Below, one piece after another: positions 1-7,954 of a stretch of 64,000 nucleotides of DNA (its first letter is position 1; each line of letters starts with the position of its first letter). The stretch lies in the NCBI RefSeq assembly GCF_018531465.1, contig NZ_JAHDTF010000005.1, positions 62,001-126,000 of the forward strand. The letters are read 5' to 3'. The translations under genes were made by a program, and so were the position numbers. The notes beneath the pieces are model-generated. The model ran no database searches. It saw nothing but the letters and a program-made list of their open reading frames with translations, and was not told where the DNA came from. The DNA comes from Sphaerisporangium fuscum (lineage in GTDB: Bacteria > Actinomycetota > Actinomycetes > Streptosporangiales > Streptosporangiaceae).

Positions 1-253
1 CAAGCTCCTCACCGAGAAGGTGCAGCAGCTCCAGACCGCCGCGGGCGCCAACGGCAGGGTCATGATCAAGTGGCAGCCGATCGACACCGTCAGGGGCCCC
101 GAGCTGCAGTCCCTCCAGAAAGGCCGGGCGACCGTCGGCATCGGGCTGATGACGATCCTCGCCGTGGCCGGAGTCCTGTCCCTCACCCGCGACCGCAGGC
201 GCTCCGCCGCCACGCCGCCCCGGCTGATCAGCACCCGCCCGCTCCACTCCTGA
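1..253 (+). CDS. C-terminal end of a Wzz-like chain-length/export protein (partial)
   Basis: Only the 3' end lies in the window; the reading frame is open from base 2, so the gene starts upstream. The visible ~83 residues hold a Gln-rich, probably coiled-coil stretch, a segment reading PELQSLQKGRATVG, one hydrophobic helix (GIGLMTILAVAGVLSL) and a short basic tail (TRDRRR). A coiled extracytoplasmic region followed by a last membrane helix just before the C-terminus is the ending of polysaccharide co-polymerases of the Wzz family. The exopolysaccharide operon at 8.8-19.3 kb fits that reading. Without the N-terminal half the family is an inference; another membrane-anchored coiled-coil protein is possible. 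Confidence 0.55.
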   Translation, partial: KLLTEKVQQLQTAAGANGRVMIKWQPIDTVRGPELQSLQKGRATVGIGLMTILAVAGVLSLTRDRRRSAATPPRLISTRPLHS

Positions 254-330
254 GGCTCCCCGGAGAGCCGGACCCCGCGCTCCAGGCGACCGCTTGGAGC
301 GTTCCGCGAGACCACGACTTGGAGCCGACC

Positions 331-1248
331 GTGCCCTCTCCCGCCTCCCCTGCGTCACCGCGTCGTGTCCCTCTGGTCATCGCGGCGCTGGCCGTGGGCG
401 TCCTGACCGCCGCCTGCGGCGCGAGCGGCGCCTCCGACGACGTCCGGGACGTCCCCACGAAGACCACCCGGAAGCCCGACGGCCGTCCCGACCTGTCCGG
501 GTTCCCCTCGGCCAGGACCACCGGCCCCAAGCCCGGCACCCAGCTGCGGGTGGTCGGCGAGACCACGGTCAAGAAGGCGGGTGAGGTCGTCGAGGGCGTC
601 GAGATCCACGGGAAGCTCAACATCGAGGCCGACGACGTGGTGGTGCGGAACGTCCGCGTGGTCGGCCAGGGCGACTGGGCGATCATCCAGCGTCAGGGCG
701 TCTCCGGCGCGGACATCTCCGACGTCGAGATCATGGGCGACGGCACCACCAAGGTCGACACGGCCGTGCTCAACCAGGGCGGGCAGATCAGCGTACGGCG
801 GGCGAACATCCACACGGTGTCGAACGGCATCGTCACCGACCACGGCGTGATCGAGGACTGCTACCTGCACGACTTCAAGGAGTTCCCGGGCGACCACGTC
901 GACGCCATCCAGATCGGGGGCTCGCCGATGAAGGGCCTGTCACTGACGGTGCGGCACAACACGGTCTTCAACCAGGTCGCCGAGACCTCCGCGATCATCA
1001 TCGGCCAGGACTTCAGCCGTACGCACGACGTGCTGATCCAGAACAACCTGCTCGCCGGAGGGGGGTACACGATCTATGGCGGCGAGGGGAAGTTCGGCGT
1101 GCCCACCGACATCCGCATCGTCGACAACATCTTCAGCCGCCGCTTCTTCCCCAAGGGCGGCTCCTTCGGCCCGGTGGCCTACTACACCGACAAGGGCAAG
1201 GGCAACGCCTTCACCGGCAACATCTGGGAGGACGGCAAACCCCTCTGA
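331..1248 (+). CDS. Secreted lipoprotein with right-handed beta-helix fold
   Basis: A 305-aa protein. The GTG start is preceded by GGAG six bases upstream. It opens with an Arg pair and a hydrophobic segment ending in the lipobox LTAAC (Cys about residue 30), so it is probably lipid-anchored on the outside. After a Pro/Lys-rich linker the chain has regular short strands with N-x-x-V/I turns (VRNVRV, IIQRQGVSGADISDVEI, IVDNIFS), typical of parallel beta-helix proteins of the pectate-lyase/right-handed helix superfamily. Such proteins bind or cleave polysaccharides; no catalytic residues can be assigned from this sequence alone. Lying beside the Wzz-like end, it may act on the cell's own polysaccharide (inference). 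A second beta-helix protein is encoded at 33.7-34.9 kb. Confidence 0.8.
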   Translation: MPSPASPASPRRVPLVIAALAVGVLTAACGASGASDDVRDVPTKTTRKPDGRPDLSGFPSARTTGPKPGTQLRVVGETTVKKAGEVVEGVEIHGKLNIEADDVVVRNVRVVGQGDWAIIQRQGVSGADISDVEIMGDGTTKVDTAVLNQGGQISVRRANIHTVSNGIVTDHGVIEDCYLHDFKEFPGDHVDAIQIGGSPMKGLSLTVRHNTVFNQVAETSAIIIGQDFSRTHDVLIQNNLLAGGGYTIYGGEGKFGVPTDIRIVDNIFSRRFFPKGGSFGPVAYYTDKGKGNAFTGNIWEDGKPL

Positions 1249-1321
1249 CGGTCATCGGGGGGGCCATACGACCCTGCCGTCCTTCCTGACGGTGCCGGTG
1301 CCGGCCGGGCACATCGGTGGG

Positions 1322-1669
1322 TCATGCCGCCGTGCTCAGGACCAGGGTGACGACCACGGGTGCCAGGTACAGCAGGGGGAAGACGACGGTCTTGTACGAG
1401 CGGGCTCGCAGCACGGTGACGACCGCGCCGGCGAAGTACAGGACCAGGCCGATCGCGGCGGCGACCCCGATCGGGGGGACCGCCAGACCGGCCAGCAGGC
1501 CGATCGCCCCGGCGGCCTTCGCCGTGCCCAGCCACGGCCACCACGACTGCGGCACCCCGTATTCGATCAGCGGCTTGGCCACGAAATCGGCCCTGCGCAG
1601 CAGCGAGAAGCCGGAGAAGCCGACCCAGGCGGCGGTGAGGACGGTGATGATGACATGCGCGGTGGACAT
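1322..1669 (-). CDS. DoxX-like small membrane protein
   Basis: A 115-aa, almost wholly hydrophobic protein with four predicted membrane helices, beginning MSTAHVIITVLTAAW. The motif region around residues 25-55 (ADFVAKPLIEYGVPQSWWPWLG followed by KAAGAIGLLAG) matches the DoxX-like family. I chose the inner ATG because AGGAGA lies seven bases before it; an upstream ATG six codons earlier lacks such a site. DoxX-like proteins sit in the cytoplasmic membrane and have no well-defined reaction. The gene stands alone on the minus strand. Confidence 0.8.
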   Translation of the reverse strand: MSTAHVIITVLTAAWVGFSGFSLLRRADFVAKPLIEYGVPQSWWPWLGTAKAAGAIGLLAGLAVPPIGVAAAIGLVLYFAGAVVTVLRARSYKTVVFPLLYLAPVVVTLVLSTAA

Positions 1670-2113
1670 CGGAGTTTCTCCTGTCATTCATCCGAGGACA
1701 ACGTTTCTTACGCGTCTCTCCCGAGTCTGGGGCGTGCCACTAATGTGATCGCTATGCGTGCGCGATGCGCGTCGGCCCAAGTCACCCTTCACGATGTACA
1801 TGCGTCCGGCTGAGGCTGCATTCCAGCCCTCGACGGCGCCGGTCGTACCGAAACGCCATCGGGCTCGCGGTGCTCGTGGCGATCGCCAACGCCAACGCCA
1901 ACGCCAGCGTCGCGGGGTCGCGGGACCGGCACCGCGTTCCTCGATCGCCGACGGAAGCCGTACGGCCGTCCTCATCGCCGCCGCCGGCATGCTGCTGGGC
2001 ACCCTCGTCGCCCTGCTCTCCCCCCGGCCGGACCACCATCCCCCAGGAGGCCACGGACACACTTGAACCAGCCGTCTGACGGCTCCAGGAGGGGCGCGTC
2101 CCGCGTTCCTGAG
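1670..2113. other. Intergenic stretch with a small gene remnant
   Basis: No convincing intact gene. On the minus strand about 1780-1830 encodes ASAGRMYIVKGDLG, very like ASTAGRVYLVKGDFA in the TolB-like protein at 8760-9779; the DNA also matches over ~35 bases. This appears to be a fragment of a second copy of that gene. A run of GCCAAC triplets (about 1884-1905) gives a short Asn-Ala repeat in one plus-strand frame, but the ORFs there have no start signal or recognisable domain. Confidence 0.4.
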
Positions 2114-3247
2114 TCAGGCGATGGTGGCCTTCCACCGGCCGCGCCGCAGGTGGATCGCCCCGTCCGGGGTGATGCGGACGCTCGCGCCGTACAGAGGCAG
2201 CATGCCGTTCCGCAACCAGTGGTCGCGGGCCTCGTCGAGCACGTCCCACAGGCGGCGCGGCCCGCCCTGGTGCACGACCGGCGGCTCGTCATCGGTCTGC
2301 ACGGCACGGGCCCATGACCCGTCCTCGTGGACCATGAGCGCGATCCGGGTGGCGCCGGCCTGGTGATGGTCGAGCTCGACGCCGGGGGCCATGATCTCCA
2401 GCATCGAACGCAGCTCCCAGGCGTTCTCTTCGATGTCGATGACGGGGAACCGGCCGAGTTTGACCCGATCCCCCTCTGTCGTGCGCGCCGTCTGCATCAG
2501 GCTCGTCAGGCCCGGCGGGTAGTCGGCGCCGGTCCTGGTCTTCATGAACATCGCCCAGTCCCGCTCGACCTGACCGACCGCGCCGCCGTCGTCGGTCTTG
2601 ACGGCCGACACGATGAGCGAGGTGTTGCTGATCGTCGTGACCAGACGCCCGCCGGGGTTGAGCGCGGCCAGCCAGGAGGCGGGGATGGGCCGCACCGCCA
2701 CCATCGCCACGATCCGGTCGAACGTCCAGGGGAGCTGTGCGGTGGCGTCGATCGGCGCGATGCGGGGGTGGTGGTCGAGGTCGGCCAGCCGCGATGTGGC
2801 GACGGAGGTCACGTACTCGTCCACGTCGATGCTGGTCACCTGGTCCTGGCCGAACAGGTGGCACAGCAGGGCGGTGCCGTACCCCGAGCCGGTGCCGACG
2901 TCGAGAATCCTGTCCTTGTCGCCGATGCGGGCGTGCCGGTACATCTGCAGCACGAGCCCCGGCAGCGTGGAGGAGGAGGTGGGGCGCCCGGTCGGCGCGT
3001 CGTGGGCCTCGGCCTGGTCGGCGTGCAGAGTGCCGATCTTGGTGACGAGCGTCTTGTCCCGGTAGGCGTTGTCCAGCCAGGCCGCTTCGTCGGCCGGGCC
3101 GTACCGCACCTCCCAGTGGTCGCCGCTCCAGGCCCACCAGGCGGGGACGAACCGGTGGCGGGGAGTGCCGGCGACGGCGGCGCGCCACCGCGACCCCGGG
3201 TGGGTGACGCGGTCGGCGAGCTGGTGCGCGCGAGATTGCCAGTCCAT
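2114..3247 (-). CDS. PIMT-type SAM methyltransferase of the peptide-maturation-associated group
   Basis: A 377-aa class I methyltransferase. Motif I is ILDVGTGSGYGTALL, followed by the acidic SIDVDEY that would hold the SAM ribose. The block RPIPASWLAALNPGGRLVTT is characteristic of protein-L-isoaspartate O-methyltransferase (PIMT) homologues. It is longer than housekeeping Pcm (about 210 aa), with an extra N-terminal region (DWQSRAHQLADRV, then RWRAAV..TPRHRFVP) and a C-terminal extension. Homologues with this layout are found beside ribosomal peptide clusters (ATP-grasp maturase/FxLD systems, imiditides), where they methylate Asp in the precursor (established for the group, not shown here). 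It lies 14 bases after the truncated radical SAM gene and seems to be the last gene of a four-gene operon. No precursor peptide gene was found. Confidence 0.75.
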   Translation of the reverse strand: MDWQSRAHQLADRVTHPGSRWRAAVAGTPRHRFVPAWWAWSGDHWEVRYGPADEAAWLDNAYRDKTLVTKIGTLHADQAEAHDAPTGRPTSSSTLPGLVLQMYRHARIGDKDRILDVGTGSGYGTALLCHLFGQDQVTSIDVDEYVTSVATSRLADLDHHPRIAPIDATAQLPWTFDRIVAMVAVRPIPASWLAALNPGGRLVTTISNTSLIVSAVKTDDGGAVGQVERDWAMFMKTRTGADYPPGLTSLMQTARTTEGDRVKLGRFPVIDIEENAWELRSMLEIMAPGVELDHHQAGATRIALMVHEDGSWARAVQTDDEPPVVHQGGPRRLWDVLDEARDHWLRNGMLPLYGASVRITPDGAIHLRRGRWKATIA

Positions 3248-3261
3248 GTCAGCAGTCTGCT

Positions 3262-3885
3262 CTATCGGTCGATTTCGGCGAGGGGGACGACCCGCACCCG
3301 CCGTGCGGGAATGATGAGGGCGTTGCTCTCGCAGATGGTCTCGGCCGGCGCGCAGTCGTTGCCGTCCGACCCCGGGTTGCAGGTCCTCACGCCGCGGCGG
3401 GGAACCTGTGTGAGGAGGTTCTGCCAGATCTGCCCAGCGAGGATCTCGGCGAGCGGTGTGGTCTTGACGTTGCCCGCGGGCTGCAGGAACCGGGACATGA
3501 CGCACATCCACACGTCCCCGTTGGAGGCGACGGCGGCGCGGCCGTTGCCGCACTGCCCGCACAGCTCGGTGACGCCGGTCTGGATGATGCTGGCGCCGCG
3601 GCCGACGCCGCGCATCCGGTCGATCGGGCCGAGCCGGTTCACGCCGAGCGCCTTCATCTGCGCGTACGCCTCCTCGGCACGCTGCTCGTCCAACTGCACG
3701 GTCTTGATTCCGGCGTCGGGGGCGGAGATGAGCAGGTTCTCCCAGTCGCCCGTGGTCATGGTGCCGTGATCATCGCTGGGCCCGGAGTCGGCGTAACAGT
3801 GTCCGCACGTGAGCTGGCAGCGGCCGGTGATCTCCAGCTCAAGGAAGTGGACCGGATCGAGCTGGGGTGTGGCTTGTGGTGTCAT
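3262..3885 (-). pseudogene. Radical SAM/SPASM protein with internal deletion of the core barrel
   Basis: The ORF is open (207 aa) and begins at an ATG with GGAAGG upstream, overlapping the previous gene by ATGA. The N-terminus has the radical SAM cluster motif CQLTCGHCYAD (CX3CX2C) at about residues 23-30. The C-terminal half has the SPASM-type cysteines (CGQCGNG, CVMSRF, later two Cys in RTCNPGSDGNDC and one in ETIC). Between them the chain jumps from AGIKTVQL directly to DEQRAEEAYAQMKALGV. In family members this join is separated by the remaining strands of the TIM barrel, so roughly 100-150 residues seem to be missing in frame, including the usual GGEP/SAM-binding segments. The product could fold only in part and is unlikely to be active. 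A natural mini-form is less likely. Confidence 0.65.
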
Positions 3886-4604
3886 CGTCGTTCCTTCCCT
3901 CGAGGGACGGGGTGTTGGGAACCCATGGGCCACGAGAGGTTGCAGGACGAGGGGCTAACCGGTTCGGCGCGGGGTTCAGGAGTCCCCGCCGGCCGCATGT
4001 CCTCGAGTCGGACCACCAGCTGGGTGGCGAGGATGTAGGGGTGCCTACCCGGCTCGTCGAACCGGACGAACTCGTTATGACCGGTGCGCCGCGCCATTCC
4101 GTCCGGGCCTGGTTCGAAGACCTCGGCCAGCACTCCCACCGGCTCGGCGACGGCCACGGTGTAGACCGCCGATGACTTGCGCAGTTGGGGACAGGAAGCC
4201 AAGGAGTCCGGAACGCAGGCCGGGCACGTCGGTGGGGCGTTGGTCAGACCGGAGGCCACGTCGATGGCACGGAACGCGGTCTCGGTGACGACCCACCAGA
4301 TCCTCCCTGTATCCAGATGCCGTCCCGATGCACCGCACACCTGGCACAGCAGCGCCTCCATGCACAGCCACTGCCGGTGGACGTTGAGCGCGCGCCACAC
4401 CGGTTCGCCGCCCCGGTCGACGCCGGTACGGGCGCGGAGCATTCCGTCCACCCAGTCGGACGGCCGGGCGTCGATGTAGGTGAGGCGCCGGACGCCGTGC
4501 TCGGTGAACATCAACGGGTGCGTGACCGCCTCGCCCGACCACGCGATGACGTACGGCACTCGCAAGGGCCGTGGCGCGTCGAGACGCCGGACATCGGGCC
4601 TCAA
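3882..4604 (-). CDS. Unknown protein with CxxC pairs
   Basis: A 240-aa protein I cannot place in a family. A TTG start is chosen because GGAGGG lies just upstream and because it overlaps the preceding stop (TTGA). Two CxxC pairs, CQVCGASG near residue 88 and CPACVPDS near residue 127, may form a zinc-binding site. The N-terminal half reads VPYVIAWSGEAVTHPLMF. The last ~30 residues are low in conserved character (Pro/Ser-rich). Its stop overlaps the radical SAM start by ATGA, so the genes are probably translated together. The context suggests a role linked to the radical SAM/methyltransferase pair, but none is known. Confidence 0.6.
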   Translation of the reverse strand: MRPDVRRLDAPRPLRVPYVIAWSGEAVTHPLMFTEHGVRRLTYIDARPSDWVDGMLRARTGVDRGGEPVWRALNVHRQWLCMEALLCQVCGASGRHLDTGRIWWVVTETAFRAIDVASGLTNAPPTCPACVPDSLASCPQLRKSSAVYTVAVAEPVGVLAEVFEPGPDGMARRTGHNEFVRFDEPGRHPYILATQLVVRLEDMRPAGTPEPRAEPVSPSSCNLSWPMGSQHPVPRGKERR

Positions 4605-4906
4605 CGTCCCTCCGCCTCATCGATGACGACGGTTCCGGTGTCCGCGTCACGGCGAGCGCGTACGACGATCGGGCCGTAGCGGTAGCACGGATAGGGGCGA
4701 GCCCAGTTGTCCAACTGTGCCGGGCGGATGGTCCCATGAGCGCGGTTCGGCATGGCGTTCAACGCGGCCAGGAGCTTCAGGCGCGCCTGGTACCGAGTAC
4801 CGGTCACCCCACGAACGCCCCGCCCACCGAGATCGTCAGCCGCCCACGTCCACAAGATCCCCGGCTCTTGGTCGTCACGCTCGGAATGCTGCTGTTCCCG
4901 GCTCAT
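4601..4906 (-). CDS. Small unknown protein, first gene of the radical SAM operon
   Basis: A 101-aa protein starting MSREQQHSERDDQEPG, with GGAG eight bases upstream; longer in-frame starts have no such site. It has a mixed charged composition, no signal peptide or membrane helix, and ends in TVVIDEAEGR. I do not recognise it. It overlaps the next gene by four bases and heads the four-gene minus-strand operon 4906-2114. Confidence 0.5.
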   Translation of the reverse strand: MSREQQHSERDDQEPGILWTWAADDLGGRGVRGVTGTRYQARLKLLAALNAMPNRAHGTIRPAQLDNWARPYPCYRYGPIVVRARRDADTGTVVIDEAEGR

Positions 4907-5407
4907 ATAACCGCTCCCCATCGGTACAGCTCCCGCCGGCTCGCAGAGAAGGACCGAGAGGCGGTAATCGCCTGTGACTTCAGCGGAGCATCGGAACAGT
5001 GGCAAATATGAGGCAATCGACGCTCTGGGCGATTTGGGAAATTTCTAGGATTGTTCATCGGATCGCACCTCTCACATGCGGTCAAGGACCCGTCCGGTCG
5101 TTCCCCGGCGCCGGGCGGGTCTGTTTGCTCTTATGGGAGGTGCGGCGGCACGGGGATCTGGGTGACCATGCCATCGCACGACCACACAATCTGGTTGCCT
5201 GCACCACTCAGAAGCGATGGCCACCCTTTGCGCCTCGGGGTAGTGTCTCCATCACTAAAGGCTGTGAGGCGCCTGCTGTTTTCGATCGACTTGCGCTTGC
5301 TCCAACAACGCTAGGAGCCGTGCGGGCGCCGTAGAACTGACCGTAGGTACGAGTGGTAGACGGCGGTGATCACCCTCATGACCCATCGCGGAAGAGAAAC
5401 CTTGACC
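4907..5407. other. Divergent intergenic region
   Basis: About 500 bases between the minus-strand radical SAM operon and the plus-strand XRE gene. Several ORFs cross it, but none has a ribosome site or a recognisable domain. It should contain the promoters of both operons; I could not assign -35/-10 boxes with confidence. Confidence 0.4.
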
Positions 5408-5641
5408 ATGGGTCGGGGTAACGGTGAACACGGCCGTGAAGGCAGAATCTCCGGGTACGTCCTCAAGATCATTCGTGAGTCGATCGGACTAACCCAAGAA
5501 CGCTTTGCGGAACAACTGGCGGTAGACATCACCACGGTTCAGGGCTGGGAGTCGGGCCGCCGGCCTCTTATGGCGGTCTCCATAAACAATTACCTATCTT
5601 TGCGAAGTTCGCTTCTGCACCTAGGCGCCCAGTACCGACTG
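5408..5641 (+). pseudogene. XRE-family regulator, N-terminal part, interrupted by IS256-type element
   Basis: Encodes the first 78 residues of a helix-turn-helix regulator. The XRE domain is at about residues 16-65: YVLKIIRESIGLTQERFAEQ, then VDITTVQGWESGRRP, the classic LTQ..A..L..V....W..G pattern. The frame runs into the insertion element at 5642 and stops at 5683 with foreign residues. Removing the element and one target copy joins codon CTG (5639-5641) in frame to TTG at 7068, restoring a 367-aa protein. In related two-gene units the XRE gene is followed by an HD-domain hydrolase gene, as here. The ATG at 5408 is the best start; ATG 5378 and GTG 5366 are alternatives. Confidence 0.85.
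5634..5641. repeat. 8-bp target site duplication, left copy (ACCGACTG)
   Basis: The sequence ACCGACTG directly precedes the insertion element and recurs exactly at 7060-7067 directly after it. An 8-bp duplication is normal for IS256-family transposition. The two copies are still identical, which points to a fairly recent insertion. Confidence 0.92.
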
Positions 5642-5669
5642 GGTCACGTCCAGGGAAGTGGTGTACGAG
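5642..5669. repeat. IS left terminal inverted repeat
   Basis: Begins GGTCACGTCCAGGGAAGTGG and matches the reverse complement of 7032-7059 (beginning GGTTGCGTCCACGGAGGTGG) with six mismatches over 28 bases. It lies downstream of the transposase stop. Confidence 0.85.
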
Positions 5670-5697
5670 CTGTCATCGCGTGATCCGTTTCTGCAGG

Positions 5698-6939
5698 TTA
5701 AGCGGTGAGGGTTTCCGGGAGGTGTTCCTGGTCCGGTGTGTCGCCGGGGATAACCCGTAGGCGGGCTTTGGCGAGGACGTCGAGTCCCATGTAGCGGCGG
5801 GTCTCGGTCCACTCGTCGGTCTGTTCGGCCAGCACGGCGCCGACAAGGCGGATGATGGCGGCCCGGTCGGGGAAGATGCCGACGACGTCGGTGCGGCGGC
5901 GGATCTCCTTGTTCAGCCGTTCCTGGGGGTTGTTCGACCAGATCTGCTTCCAGATCTCGCGCGGGAACCGGGCGAACGCGAGCAGGTCCTCCCGCGCCTG
6001 ATCCAGGTGATCGGCAGCCGCCGGGTACTTGGCAGCAAGCGCGTCGATGACCCAGGCGTGCTGAGTGCGGACCTGCTCTGCGCTCGGCTGATCGAAGATG
6101 GTGCGTACCAGGGTGGCCACCCACGGCTGCGCCGACTTGGGGACGGTGGTGAGGAGATTGCGCAGGTAGTGGGTCCGGCATCGCTGCCACGACGCCCCGG
6201 GCAGGGTGGCGCCGATCGCCTCCACCAGTCCTATGTGGGCATCAGAGATGACCATCTGCACCCCGGACAGGCCGCGGGCGACCAGGCCGCGAAGGAACGC
6301 CAGCCAGCCGGCGCCGTCCTCCCGCGAGGTGACGTCCATGCCGAGGATCTCCCGCTGGCCGTTGGCGTTCACCGCGGTGGCGACCAGGGCGTGGACGTTG
6401 ACGATCCGCCCGCCTTCGCGGACCTTCTGCGTCAACGCGTCCAGCCACACGAACGCGAACGGCCCGCCGTCCAGGGTTCGGGTGCGAAAGGCCTCCACCT
6501 GCTCATCGAGCACCTTGGCCATCTGCGAGACCTGGCTTTTGGAGATGCCGGTGATGCCCAGCTGCTCTACCAGCTTGTCCACCCGCCGGGTCGAGACGCC
6601 CAGGAGATAGCTGGTGGCGACCACGCTGACGAGGGCTTGCTCGGCCCGCCGCCTGCGTTCCAGCAGCCATGCCGGGAAGTAGGAGCCCTGCCGCAGCTTG
6701 GGGATGGCGAGCTCGACGGTGCCTGCGCGGGTGTCCCAGTCCCGAGCGCGGTAGCCGTTGCGGGAGTTGGTCCGTTCGCTGCTGCGCTCGCCGTAGGAGG
6801 CGCCGCACAGTTTGTCGGCCTCGGCGGACATCAACGCCTCGGCCATGGTCTTCACCATGGATCGCAACAGATCCGGGTCGTCGATCTGGATCTGCTTCGC
6901 CAGCCAGCCGGCAGGGTCCACACTGTTGTTCGCGGCCAT
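5698..6939 (-). CDS. IS256-family (mutator-type) transposase
   Basis: A 413-aa transposase of normal length. The start MAANNSVDPAGW is preceded by GGAGAG. The N-terminal region has SERTNSRNGYRARDWDTRAG and ELAIPKLRQGSYFP, typical of the DNA-binding part of Mutator-like transposases. The catalytic residues can be placed: first Asp in FVWLDALTQKV, second Asp in VISDAHIGL, Glu in NNPQERLNKEIRRR. CRTHYLRNLL is the conserved segment after the second Asp. No frameshift or stop is seen. It would cut and join its own 28-bp ends. Confidence 0.95.
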   Translation of the reverse strand: MAANNSVDPAGWLAKQIQIDDPDLLRSMVKTMAEALMSAEADKLCGASYGERSSERTNSRNGYRARDWDTRAGTVELAIPKLRQGSYFPAWLLERRRRAEQALVSVVATSYLLGVSTRRVDKLVEQLGITGISKSQVSQMAKVLDEQVEAFRTRTLDGGPFAFVWLDALTQKVREGGRIVNVHALVATAVNANGQREILGMDVTSREDGAGWLAFLRGLVARGLSGVQMVISDAHIGLVEAIGATLPGASWQRCRTHYLRNLLTTVPKSAQPWVATLVRTIFDQPSAEQVRTQHAWVIDALAAKYPAAADHLDQAREDLLAFARFPREIWKQIWSNNPQERLNKEIRRRTDVVGIFPDRAAIIRLVGAVLAEQTDEWTETRRYMGLDVLAKARLRVIPGDTPDQEHLPETLTA

Positions 6940-7031
6940 CGCTTTCTCTCCTTCGATCTTGATGTCGCAATCACGAAGGATCACGCGATGGCCGTCTTCA
7001 TTTCACGACGCCACGCCTCTATCAGCGGAAA

Positions 7032-7059
7032 CTCTTACACCACCTCCGTGGACGCAACC
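7032..7059. repeat. IS right terminal inverted repeat
   Basis: Reverse complement of this stretch aligns with 5642-5669 over 28 bases without gaps. It lies about 90 bp upstream of the transposase start. Confidence 0.85.
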
Positions 7060-7067
7060 ACCGACTG
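7060..7067. repeat. 8-bp target site duplication, right copy (ACCGACTG)
   Basis: Exact copy of 5634-5641. It marks the right edge of the insertion; the interrupted regulator gene resumes at 7068. Confidence 0.92.
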
Positions 7068-7937
7068 TTGTCGGAGCTCGACATGTCGATTGAGGCAGAC
7101 CGATTTGTTGGATATGTACTGAGCCCTGAGTCCACGAAAGCCAACCGCGGCGAGCACCCACTAGCCTCATGGGTGATCACGCGCCCCTTTACCGATCTTG
7201 TAGCGTGGCCGTTCACCAAGCTGACGCCATCCGCCGTAGCAGGTGCTGTGCGAAGGACCGGTCGCAGGGGGCCGGTAGCGTCGTCACCATCCCTCTTCCC
7301 GGACGAAGAAAGGCGCTTTTTCGAGCACCTCAAGGTGGTAGCGGAACATGCTGACGTTGATCAAGTCAGCGGAATGCTCCTACGCCGCCAAGCACACTAT
7401 GTCGCCAGTTTCGATGAAAGTAGCGACACAGCCGACTGGCTTGCAACCATGCAACGCACAGAGGAACGGCGAGCGTCTCGGACGAATGAATGGACACCGT
7501 CGTGGGCTGTTGTCCGGTCCGGAGCCCACACGTTAGCAAGACTCGGCGATCGGGAGGCTCTCCAGCACTTCATCCAGGTTCGACTGGCCGACGATGTATG
7601 TGAACTGGCGAATCTGAATTACTGGGCCTACTGGCTGGGTGAAGTCAACGAGCCGCAGCTGGCCGACACGTTCATGGTGGATCTCGATCCGGAGACGTGG
7701 CACGGGGTCAAACTCTTCCGACATCTGATCGGCAAGCTTTATTCCACCAACCCCTACGTCGACGTCATAGTTCACACGCTATGGGCGTTGGTAATGCTCC
7801 GACCTGCGATACTGCGGGTTCCCACAGCCGGCAACCTCCACCAAGCCGCCATCCGTACGTTGGATGAGGCCGTGGTGTCCATGCAGTCTCGACGGGAACT
7901 GGAGGCAATCATCTACGCTCTCCGCATGATTCGCTGA
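7068..7937 (+). pseudogene. XRE-family regulator, C-terminal part, cut off by the insertion element
   Basis: 289 codons that continue the frame of the fragment at 5408-5641. The first codons read LSELDMSIEADRFVGYVLSPES; the TTG at 7068 is not a true start but the codon next to the insertion site. The chain is rich in Trp, Leu and Arg (LNYWAYWLGEVNEPQLADTF) and looks helical, as in the long sensory C-terminal parts of actinobacterial XRE regulators. An internal ATG at 7083 could allow some translation, but without the DNA-binding domain. It has no other disruptions, which again suggests that the insertion is recent. Confidence 0.85.
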
Positions 7938-7954
7938 GCCTGAGAGGGGACATC

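Larger units (their letters stand above)
5642..7059 (-). mobile_element. Complete IS256-family insertion sequence (1418 bp)
   Basis: Bounded by imperfect 28-bp terminal inverted repeats at 5642-5669 and 7032-7059. They share 22 of 28 positions, including GTGGTGTA; both begin GGT. One transposase gene fills the element on the minus strand. Perfect 8-bp direct repeats ACCGACTG flank it. Length, repeat type and duplication size all fit the IS256 family. The element is inserted in an XRE regulator gene and reads opposite to it. Nothing in the element looks broken, so it may still be active. Confidence 0.93.

Noticed and set aside
1758..2079. Plus-strand ORFs of about 100 codons with an Asn-Ala run
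   Set aside because: No ribosome site; one frame suggests a membrane helix, but the signal is weak and broken between two frames.
5051..5314. 87-codon ORF in the divergent region before the XRE gene
   Set aside because: No ribosome site, atypical composition and no domain; treated as noncoding.
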